Source: Parachlamydiaceae bacterium
Lineage (GTDB): Bacteria > Chlamydiota > Chlamydiia > Chlamydiales > Parachlamydiaceae
Direction of reading: 5' to 3'
NCBI GenBank assembly: GCA_003164155.1
Contig: PLSG01000349.1
Coordinates: 265-7,028, forward strand
DNA length: 6,764 nucleotides
The notes under the pieces are model-generated. The model was not told where the DNA came from. It ran no database searches and saw only the letters and a list, made by a program, of their open reading frames with translations. Every line of letters starts with the position of its first letter. The stretch's first letter is position 1. The translations under genes and the position numbers were made by a program. Shown here one piece after another: positions 1-6,630 of the stretch.

Positions 1-2
1 TT

Positions 3-1250
3 TTACTCCCCTTGTTTTATGTATGGCAGCTTCCCTTCCATGTAGGGCCTCGGGGCTTAGGGGCGATCATCACCTTGCAAGTCATAGCCGAATTGGTGGT
101 AATCACCCTATACAATAAATTGGCGCAGCATACGCCTTTACCTCGCTTGCTAGCTTATGGCATATGGCTTTTGAGTTTTGGCAGCTGCTTCTTAGCTTTA
201 GCTCCGGCCTATGTCTTTCTGCTGATAGGTTCAGCGTTTCAAGGAATTGGCAACGCCTTGATCATGCCCACATTAAATAATCTAGTGGTGGATTATGCCC
301 CTGAACATCGACATGGGCGCGAGCTCAATTTTGTGGAGTTCAGCCGCGAATTAGGGGGGCTTTTCGGCGTCACGCTGGGCATTTTGAGCGCGCCAGCCTA
401 CTTATGGGGATTTTCTGCTTGGAGAATAGCCTTGCTGGCAATGGTGGCTTTACTGGGATGCATAGGAATCATGATCTACCGCTACCTGCCTATGCCATCA
501 ACTAAAGCTAACCACACGCCATTTCTATGGAAAAACTTAGCTGACTTAATCTCTCTCCCCAGCTTAGTTGCCATTTGTCGCAACAAGACCATTTTGCTGA
601 TCTTTAGCGGAGAAATATGCTTCTTTTTCTTTGTGGGGACGCTTTCTTTCTTATTGCTATTTACCGAATTGGTGGGATTCTCAAAGCTGCAACTATTGTT
701 TTTGATTTTGGCTTATTCCATAGGCAATATGGGCGGGTATTTGATGGGAGGAATGCTGGGCGACAAGGCCGCCAAGCGCTACCCCAACCACGGCAGAATC
801 GCCCTGGCTCAAGTGGGCATTGCCGCCGCGGCGGTGATCTACTTCATTATCTACACCTACATCCCATTGCGAGCTTCTAGCTTTTCCCTCTTTGCCATCT
901 TGATCATGGGTGGCGGGGTGGCCGCGCGCATAGGTGTATGTACGCCGCTACTTTATTCAGCCGTCAGCCTTAACTTAAAAAAGCAAGCCAGCGCCCTGCT
1001 GCGCCTCGTGCAGCTGATCGCTTTTAGTGTCAGCCCTGTCCTCTGCGGCTGGCTAGCTGAAGACTTTTATGGATACAGCGTCATCGCAGACGCCGATGCA
1101 GAAGTTGCTTCTGCACAGCATGTCATCAACGTACAAGCCCTGCGCCTATCTATGAAGGATATTACACTGCTGGCCTTCATCGCCTACATTGTCATCTATG
1201 GCTTTATGCATTACACCTTTTCCAAAGACCGCCGGCGGTTACCTCTATAA
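3..1250 (+). CDS. MFS transporter, 5'-truncated by window edge
   Basis: This is an inner-membrane transporter of the major facilitator superfamily; its substrate cannot be told from sequence. The frame is open from base 3, and the TTG at 12 is only the first start-like codon, not a credible start, because helix 1 is missing. Counting residues from the codon at 12, I see eleven hydrophobic segments at about 15-34, 45-65, 67-88, 114-134, 137-156, 194-219, 226-247, 263-284, 291-311, 330-348 and 384-401. A hydrophilic central loop at 157-193 separates the two six-helix halves, so this is TM2-TM12 of a 12-helix protein. The loop after the second helix of the C-terminal half reads GGMLGDKAAKR, a good match to MFS motif A, and the stretch GIGNALIMPTLNN is typical of helix 4. 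The C-terminus ends in a basic KDRRR tail. The stop TAA lies inside the convergent neighbour's last codons. A multidrug or metabolite exporter is plausible, but this is inference. Confidence 0.88.
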   Translation, partial: LLPLFYVWQLPFHVGPRGLGAIITLQVIAELVVITLYNKLAQHTPLPRLLAYGIWLLSFGSCFLALAPAYVFLLIGSAFQGIGNALIMPTLNNLVVDYAPEHRHGRELNFVEFSRELGGLFGVTLGILSAPAYLWGFSAWRIALLAMVALLGCIGIMIYRYLPMPSTKANHTPFLWKNLADLISLPSLVAICRNKTILLIFSGEICFFFFVGTLSFLLLFTELVGFSKLQLLFLILAYSIGNMGGYLMGGMLGDKAAKRYPNHGRIALAQVGIAAAAVIYFIIYTYIPLRASSFSLFAILIMGGGVAARIGVCTPLLYSAVSLNLKKQASALLRLVQLIAFSVSPVLCGWLAEDFYGYSVIADADAEVASAQHVINVQALRLSMKDITLLAFIAYIVIYGFMHYTFSKDRRRLPL

Positions 1251-3320
1251 TTTATCCAAAGCGGCGCATATATCGGAAAGATCAGAAATAGGCTTTTTGC
1301 ATACACCTTTGCTGCAGATATATAGTGTAGTGCGTCCAGCCAAGGGAACTTGCAGTTCCACCTGAGGAAGCAGCTTAAAGAGATTTTGATCGTCATGCCG
1401 CCGGATTATGACGGCTTTATCCGGAATAAAGTTGGTGTAGATGTGCTCTAAAATCTGCGCTTTGCCTTCCTCTTGGGCATTTAAAGCTAAAACAATCAGC
1501 GGAACATTTGCGTCGTAGTAACTTTGCAGATTGATCAAATGATAGCAATAGCCTGGGGGGTAGTTGTCTAGGTAACTTTTCACAGCCTTTAGGATGTCTT
1601 CTACCTGGTTGAGATACTGCTCGTCTTGCGTGAGATGATAGAGCCTCAAGAGATTTTCACAATGGATCGAATTGCCTGAAGGCTCAGCTCCATCGGAAAA
1701 ATGACAGCGCCTCAAAATGATATGTTCACTTTTGCCATCTGTCTGGTAATAGGCTCCCTCTTGCGCTTTGAATTCTTCTTGCAACATCTGCGTCATAGCT
1801 AAAACCCACTCCAACCACTCGGTATGGCCGGTAATTTCAAATAGCGTGAGCACGCCCCGAATTAAAAAAGCGTAATCATCTAATACGGCAGTATGCGAGC
1901 CCTCGCCATCTCTCCAACGCCTCTTCAGATGGCCGTTTTCCCATAACTTTAGCTTTATAAAACGCGCCGCCCTTTCAGTGACAGCAAGATAGCGCTTATC
2001 GCCCAAGGCTCCGGCCGCTGCGGCAAAAGCGTGGATCATAAGCCCATTCCACGATGTGAGAATCTTATCGTCTTTGAAGGGATGCACCCTTGCATTGCGC
2101 GCTTCAAAGAGCACTTTGCGATTAGCCGCCAGCTGGGATCCCAACTGCTCTTGATCGATTTTTTTCTTAGAAGCATACTCGGCCAGCGTTTCGCGCGTAT
2201 GCAAAATGTTGCGCCCTTCAAAGTTGCCCAGCTCTGTCACCCCGTAAAAATCGCAAAAGACCTGCGCTTCGTCTGCCCCGAGGAGGCGATATATCTCACC
2301 TAACGTCCAGGTATAAAACAGGCCTTCATGCCCTTCGGAATCAGCGTCTTCGGCAGAATAGAAGCCTCCTTCAGGATGAGTCATATCCCTTAAAATATAA
2401 TTCAACACTTCCCGGCACACCTGCATGTAAAGGGGATTCTTGGTGGTTTGCCAAGCTTCTAAATAGCTATTAGCTAAAATGGCATTGTCGTAAAGCATTT
2501 TCTCAAAATGGGGAACTAGCCATTTTTCATCGACGCTATAGCGCGAAAATCCACCGCCTAAATGGTCATAAATCCCCCCGCGATGCATCATATCCAGCGT
2601 GCGCTCTACCAAAAAGAGCGCCCGGCTGTCCTTGGTGCGCAAAGAGTAGCGCAGCAAAAAATTGATCTGATAGCCTATGGGGAATTTTGGAGAGCCCTTA
2701 ATCCCCCCGTAAACCGGATCGGCCATCTTGAATAGCATAACGGCCGTGTCGTCGATGGTCATCTTCAAGGGAATCGCATCTCCCCTGCTATGGGCGTGAG
2801 AGGAAAACACCTCTACGATCTTAGTAGCCTGCGAAAGCACTGTTTCGCGAGTTTCACTGTGCCAGACTTCTTGTATGCGCGAAACTAACTCTGCCAATCC
2901 CATAAGCCCGTGCGCATTGTGTGGAGGAAGATAAGTAGCAGCAAAGAAAGGTTCTAGATCTGGAGTCAACACAACATTCAAGGGCCAACCAGCCGAGCCT
3001 TCCATCATACTTTGGGCAAATTCCATGTATAGGCTGTCCACTTCGGGCAGCTCTTCTCTATCCACTTTGATATTGATGAAATTGTCATTTAGCATTTGGG
3101 CGATTTTGGGATTTTCAAAAGACTCCCTTTCCATGACATGACACCAATGGCATGTGGCATAACCGATGGATAAGAAGATAGGCTTATCGTTTTCTTTAGC
3201 CAATGAGAAAGCTTCCTCCCCCCAGGCATACCAATCAACCGGATTATGCGCATGCTGCAGAAGATAGGGGGACTTCTCTCTGATCAGCCGATTGGTATAG
3301 GCGGGTTGATTTTCAGACAT
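1245..3320 (-). CDS. YyaL/SPATA20-family DUF255 thioredoxin-domain protein
   Basis: The protein has 691 residues, the usual length for this family (bacterial YyaL, animal SPATA20). Residues about 5-170 form the DUF255 thioredoxin-like domain. The motif CHWCHVM at 57-63 supplies a CxxC pair in the redox-site position, followed by KVDREE and GWPLNV, all family hallmarks. The rest is an alpha/alpha-toroid resembling six-hairpin glycosidases and N-acylglucosamine 2-epimerases. Conserved blocks there are GSPKFP (near 209-214), GGGFSRYSVDE with VPHFEKMLYDNA (about 255-280), EDADSEGHEG (about 324-333) and LTSWNGLM (about 421-428). No signal peptide is visible, so it is probably cytoplasmic. The biochemical role of the family is unsettled; thiol chemistry or sugar binding are inferences. 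I chose the ATG at 3318-3320 because GAGGAAG sits just upstream. The ATG four codons earlier (3330-3332) lacks a ribosome binding site. It ends in TAG, overlapping the MFS gene end by 6 bp. Confidence 0.93.
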   Translation of the reverse strand: MSENQPAYTNRLIREKSPYLLQHAHNPVDWYAWGEEAFSLAKENDKPIFLSIGYATCHWCHVMERESFENPKIAQMLNDNFINIKVDREELPEVDSLYMEFAQSMMEGSAGWPLNVVLTPDLEPFFAATYLPPHNAHGLMGLAELVSRIQEVWHSETRETVLSQATKIVEVFSSHAHSRGDAIPLKMTIDDTAVMLFKMADPVYGGIKGSPKFPIGYQINFLLRYSLRTKDSRALFLVERTLDMMHRGGIYDHLGGGFSRYSVDEKWLVPHFEKMLYDNAILANSYLEAWQTTKNPLYMQVCREVLNYILRDMTHPEGGFYSAEDADSEGHEGLFYTWTLGEIYRLLGADEAQVFCDFYGVTELGNFEGRNILHTRETLAEYASKKKIDQEQLGSQLAANRKVLFEARNARVHPFKDDKILTSWNGLMIHAFAAAAGALGDKRYLAVTERAARFIKLKLWENGHLKRRWRDGEGSHTAVLDDYAFLIRGVLTLFEITGHTEWLEWVLAMTQMLQEEFKAQEGAYYQTDGKSEHIILRRCHFSDGAEPSGNSIHCENLLRLYHLTQDEQYLNQVEDILKAVKSYLDNYPPGYCYHLINLQSYYDANVPLIVLALNAQEEGKAQILEHIYTNFIPDKAVIIRRHDDQNLFKLLPQVELQVPLAGRTTLYICSKGVCKKPISDLSDICAALDKL

Positions 3321-3323
3321 GGA

Positions 3324-3330
3324 CTTCCTC
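3324..3330 (-). promoter_or_regulatory. Ribosome binding site deciding the DUF255 gene start
   Basis: On the minus strand the bases GAGGAAG are followed by TCC and the ATG at 3318-3320. The sequence therefore supports the second Met. The first ATG (3330-3332) overlaps this site and has no purine-rich element upstream. The Shine-Dalgarno core AGGA lies about five bases from the chosen start. Confidence 0.65.
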
Positions 3331-3397
3331 ATTTCGTAAGTGATTTTGCAGATTAAGGCGCGCTCCGCCCCACTGAACTACGCCTGGACAATATTTT

Positions 3398-3427
3398 AAC
3401 ATAGCACTAATTTTAACTTAAGTTCAA
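3398..3427 (-). promoter_or_regulatory. Candidate sigma70-type promoter for the DUF255 gene
   Basis: On the minus strand TTGAAC (3422-3427) and TATGTT (3398-3403) are separated by 18 bp, each matching 4 of 6 consensus bases. Transcription would start near 3391 and give a leader of about 70 nt. The -35 box is overlapped by two small dyads: AACTTAAGTT (3415-3424) and TTCAA-N5-TTGAA (3423-3437), which could be an operator. The match is weak in AT-rich sequence. Confidence 0.25.
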
Positions 3428-3488
3428 CATATTTGAAATTCAGGCAAAAAAATGAAATTTCGACATGGTTCGAGGTGGCCTTGTTCAC

Positions 3489-3516
3489 CTTTTCGGTCAA
3501 AATTTCGGCCGAAAAG
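3489..3516. other. Short perfect hairpin in the intergenic region
   Basis: CTTTTCGG (3489-3496) and CCGAAAAG (3509-3516) form an 8-bp perfect inverted repeat with a 12-base loop. There is no T-run next to it on either strand, so it does not look like an intrinsic terminator. It lies between the DUF255 upstream region and the large foldback repeat. Confidence 0.4.
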
Positions 3517-3553
3517 ATGAATAGGCCTAACAGTGCTGATATAATGGCTATTC

Positions 3554-3656
3554 TAAAAATTTTACAGGATGGGAAGGATTAGGACAGAAGATGAAAAAGA
3601 TAAGGGAAACGGCTGATTATTAGGCAAAGGTTACTTAAAATTTTACAGGATAGGAG
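3554..3656 (+). repeat. Left arm of the foldback element
   Basis: The arm begins in TAAAAATTTTACAGG and closes with TTTTACAGGATAGGAG. It therefore contains two direct copies of the word ATTTTACAGGAT (near 3559-3570 and 3639-3651), about 80 bp apart. Confidence 0.7.
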
Positions 3657-3748
3657 TTACTCTCCGTCAAAATAACGATCCCTGTAATTTTGGATTAAAT
3701 ACACGAACTATTTGGATCTAAGGAAATACCAATGAAATCATTACTTAT

Positions 3749-3849
3749 TCTTCCCATCCTGTAAATTTTTCAGTAACTTTCGCATAATAAAATAGCCATC
3801 CCCCTTATCTTTCCCATCTTCTCCTATCCTTCCCATCCTGTAAAATTTT
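3749..3849 (-). repeat. Right arm of the foldback element
   Basis: Read on the minus strand it starts in AAAATTTTACAGGATGGG (from about 3849) and closes with AAATTTACAGGATGGGAAGA (to about 3750). It mirrors the two-copy layout of the left arm. On the plus strand its distal part shows a roughly 10-bp periodicity of CCCATCTTCT / CCTATCCTTC / CCATCCTG type units between about 3801 and 3840. Confidence 0.7.
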
Positions 3850-3942
3850 AGGATGAGTAGGATTGAATAGGAGAGACGGGAAGTTGATTTGTCCAAACTC
3901 CGGAACTAACAGGTGGCGTCTCTGGTATAACAACTTACGCAA

Positions 3943-4395
3943 TTATTCTTTAGAGTGCGTGTCAATTTCACTGAGCTCTATTCTTTTGCCGCTATTGCTT
4001 CCTTTTTCTTCTTTGTCAATTTTCTTTGCTTCTTCATCTGTGCCGGGCATTACGTCTGTAATGGCTGCTTTGACAAATTCAATTTTAGAGCCGTCATACA
4101 TCCGTAAGATTATGGTATGCTCTTGAATGCGCACCACTGTGCCTATAATGCCCATAGCTGTAACACGGTCCCCTTTTTTTAAGGCGCTGCGCTGGGTTTC
4201 CATGGTCTTCCGTCGTTTTTGCTCTGGTCTCCAGATGATGAAATAGCCAAAAAGTATGGCTATGCCGATCATGACAATAGTTTGCCAAAAGCTTCCATCT
4301 CTAGGGGGCAAGGCTTCTACCTCTCCCTCCGCAAATAAGCCACTGCTAAAAAACACGGCCTGCAGGCAGACTAAACTGTAAATCATTTTTTTCAT
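3943..4395 (-). CDS. yajC: YajC, Sec translocon accessory subunit
   Basis: YajC is a small inner-membrane protein that associates with SecDF and the SecYEG translocon. This one has 150 residues, longer than E. coli YajC (110). Residues 1-22 look like a signal sequence (MKKM start, hydrophobic core, LFA before an acidic EGEVEA stretch). A second hydrophobic segment at about 38-54 is the family's transmembrane helix. It is followed by the diagnostic RPEQKRRK (56-63), LKKGDRV (72-78) and a beta-rich domain with GIIGTV and IEFVKAAITDV. The last 30 residues are a charged tail rich in Lys and Glu. The start at 4395 is chosen over the ATG at 4440 because AAGGA precedes it and a candidate promoter overlaps the upstream ATG. 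It lies downstream of tgt in the same direction, a widely conserved order, but no secD or secF follows. No intrinsic terminator is seen after it. Confidence 0.93.
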   Translation of the reverse strand: MKKMIYSLVCLQAVFFSSGLFAEGEVEALPPRDGSFWQTIVMIGIAILFGYFIIWRPEQKRRKTMETQRSALKKGDRVTAMGIIGTVVRIQEHTIILRMYDGSKIEFVKAAITDVMPGTDEEAKKIDKEEKGSNSGKRIELSEIDTHSKE

Positions 4396-4405
4396 ATGTG
4401 CGAAT

Positions 4406-4410
4406 TCCTT
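4406..4410 (-). promoter_or_regulatory. Ribosome binding site deciding the yajC start
   Basis: AAGGA on the minus strand lies 10 bases before the ATG at 4393-4395. The in-frame ATG at 4438-4440 has no comparable site, and using it would place 15 mostly polar and charged residues in front of the signal sequence. Confidence 0.6.
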
Positions 4411-4435
4411 TTTTTGTTTCGTTAACTTGAAAGCT

Positions 4436-4465
4436 ATCATAACCCATAAAGGGCACTCAGGACAA
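4436..4465 (-). promoter_or_regulatory. Candidate sigma70-type promoter for yajC
   Basis: TTGTCC (4460-4465, 4 of 6 consensus) and TATGAT (4436-4441, 5 of 6) are separated by 18 bp on the minus strand, in the tgt-yajC gap. Transcription would begin near 4429 and give a leader of about 34 nt. This supports the yajC start at 4395 and suggests yajC can be expressed independently of tgt. Confidence 0.4.
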
Positions 4466-4484
4466 GAGCTTTAGTGAGTTGTGG

Positions 4485-5594
<1,110 letters not shown>

Positions 5595-5662
5595 GTGTGG
5601 TATATCCAAAGCTTAGAAAATTAAACGCCAAGGCGCAAAAAAGGCAAAAGGGTAAGATAAAA

Positions 5663-5692
5663 AGTATATGATATGCTAGGCAATTCGCGCAA
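5663..5692 (-). promoter_or_regulatory. Candidate tgt promoter
   Basis: On the minus strand TATACT (5663-5668, 5 of 6 consensus) lies 18 bp from TTGCGC (5687-5692, 3 of 6). Transcription would start near 5655, about 60 nt before the tgt ATG. Directly upstream of the -35 box is a perfect tandem 9-mer, TGCTAAATT twice (5694-5711 on the plus strand), which could be a binding site or chance. Confidence 0.35.
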
Positions 5693-5693
5693 A

Positions 5694-5711
5694 TGCTAAA
5701 TTTGCTAAATT
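5694..5711. repeat. Tandem 9-bp repeat upstream of the tgt promoter
   Basis: TGCTAAATT occurs twice head to tail with no spacer. Its place immediately upstream of the candidate -35 box is where activators often bind, but no known operator is recognised. Confidence 0.5.
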
Positions 5712-5788
5712 TGGACAGGGGCAAAACTAGACAACACGCAGCCTTAACAAATTGGCCGCCAAAGATCGCAAAGAACGCAAAAAAAGCA

Positions 5789-6595
5789 TCAAGTGCGTTC
5801 AGCGAGCAGATAAGTGCTTAAATGATCGAGTTTTTGATAAGTGCACGTGCAAAGAGATTGCCTAGGGAATATTTCTTGAAAATAGGTGGTGTTATCGTAG
5901 CCAAAGTGTTGTGGCTGATAAATGATAAAATAATCAGTTTGATTATTTTGAAAATGGTGGATGATTTCATTGCGGTACTCAAAGGAAACCTCCGATAAAC
6001 TCCAGGTTCCTATAACCAATGTTTTCTTTACATTGGGGATAGTACTGTAGTGGGCATGGTAAAAAACATGCGGATAGTCAGCAAGGTAATAGGAAGAGAT
6101 GCGATAAATTTCTGGTAAATCAAGTATATGATATGCACCCTTATAACCTAAATCGAGTATCATCCTAGCGGTTTCCCCAATACCTGGCCCTATCTCGACA
6201 ATCTGGTCAAAGTCTAGGATAGATTTTAGGCTCATGCTTTCATAAGTGAGAATATGGTGGGCAGACTTAAGCGTCCAACCCGAGGCCACGACAGTTTCCC
6301 ACCCTTTTCCGTGAAGAAAAAATAAGGCTTGAGCATAACTCTGAGCGCTGTGACCACGTTTAGGCTCTTTTAAAAGAGCTTTCCATTGCTTGACCTGCTT
6401 GCCATTTTTGGCATTTATATAATCGATAACTTCGTTTGTATAGAGCCAATCGTGTTCATTTTCCAGCTCATAAATGGGTATTAAGCGCACAGACGGCCAA
6501 TTTTTGAAATTTGCCAGAGGGGTTTCTTGCGGCATGGCTTGAATGACTATCGCCCAAAAGTCTGATTGTCCGTTGCTAGGGACTTTTTTTTTCAT
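5789..6595 (-). CDS. Putative SAM-dependent sugar O-methyltransferase
   Basis: The protein has 268 residues from the ATG at 6593-6595. A Rossmann-type methyltransferase core starts near residue 130. VEIGPGIGE (133-141) is motif I, the SAM-binding glycine loop. HILDLPE (156-162) ends in the acidic residue expected to hold the SAM ribose. GTWSLSEVSFEYR (196-208) matches the W-S-L-S-E pattern that, with DLPE, marks the putative sugar O-methyltransferase (NanM-like) family. The first 130 residues are a polar, probably helical region that may bind substrate, with no signal peptide. The substrate is unknown; surface or capsule sugar is inference from the family. A TTG at 6623-6625 would add ten residues, and neither start has a convincing ribosome binding site. 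It follows the partial upstream gene by 35 bp and may be cotranscribed with it. The TGA stop lies next to a GCAAA-type repeat, with no intrinsic terminator. Confidence 0.82.
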   Translation of the reverse strand: MKKKVPSNGQSDFWAIVIQAMPQETPLANFKNWPSVRLIPIYELENEHDWLYTNEVIDYINAKNGKQVKQWKALLKEPKRGHSAQSYAQALFFLHGKGWETVVASGWTLKSAHHILTYESMSLKSILDFDQIVEIGPGIGETARMILDLGYKGAYHILDLPEIYRISSYYLADYPHVFYHAHYSTIPNVKKTLVIGTWSLSEVSFEYRNEIIHHFQNNQTDYFIIYQPQHFGYDNTTYFQEIFPRQSLCTCTYQKLDHLSTYLLAERT

Positions 6596-6630
6596 AAAAT
6601 TTATGTGGGGTAAAAAAATTGTCAAACACC

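Larger units (their letters stand above)
3554..3849. repeat. Foldback element with ~100-bp imperfect inverted arms
   Basis: The left arm (about 3554-3656) and right arm (about 3749-3849) are reverse complements of each other along their whole length. By eye they are roughly four-fifths identical with a few one- or two-base gaps. Landmarks shared in the same order are TTTTACAGGATGGGAAGGAT, GAAGATG, AAAGATAAGGG, GGCT, TTACT and TTACAGGAT. The spacer is about 92 bp. There is no open reading frame of note and no transposase, so it could be a non-autonomous, MITE-like insertion or a dispersed structured intergenic repeat. I saw no convincing target-site duplication. It lies between the 3' end of yajC and the DUF255 promoter. 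Confidence 0.75.
3321..3942. other. Gene-free region with repeats and leader elements
   Basis: No convincing gene is seen on either strand of this roughly 620-bp gap. The only sizeable open frame entering it (from 3863 on the plus strand) is the antisense shadow of yajC. From right to left along transcription of the DUF255 gene it contains a wide dyad (AGAGACG 3872-3878 with CGTCTCT 3917-3923) after yajC, the foldback element, a hairpin, a candidate promoter, and a leader with tRNA D-arm-like sequence. No T-run-terminated hairpin is present for yajC. Confidence 0.7.
5625..5786. repeat. Pair of degenerate CGCCAA...CGCAAAAAARGC repeats
   Basis: The two ends of the tgt-methyltransferase gap carry related GCAAA-rich sequence in the same orientation. 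The first (about 5625-5645) reads CGCCAAGGCGCAAAAAAGGC. The second (about 5757-5787) begins CGCCAAAGATCGCAAAGAAC and ends CGCAAAAAAAGC. The second copy has an internal GCAAAGAAC unit missing from the first. From memory, similar CGCAAAGAACGCAAA words recur between genes in many unrelated bacteria; I cannot check that here. A TTGGC-C-GCCAA palindrome abuts the second copy (about 5752-5762). Confidence 0.45.

Noticed and set aside
12..14. TTG as true start of the MFS gene
   Set aside because: The frame is open to the window edge and the first of the twelve expected helices is missing, so the real start lies outside.
3348..3389. A tRNA-Gly gene
   Set aside because: Only the D-arm region matches; anticodon stem, T-arm and acceptor pairing are absent.
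3554..3849. CRISPR array
   Set aside because: The repeated words are in both orientations, unevenly spaced and degenerate, with no regular spacers or cas genes nearby.
3872..3923. Intrinsic terminator of yajC from AGAGACG/CGTCTCT
   Set aside because: The 7-bp stem encloses a loop of 38 bases and no T-run follows on the minus strand.
3863..4126. Plus-strand open frame of 87 codons
   Set aside because: It lies mostly antisense to yajC, its hydrophobic composition mirrors the opposite strand, and it has no recognisable domain.
4393..4440. yajC start at ATG 4440
   Set aside because: No ribosome binding site, and it falls within a good -10 box candidate. The ATG at 4395 has AAGGA upstream and begins a proper signal-like sequence.
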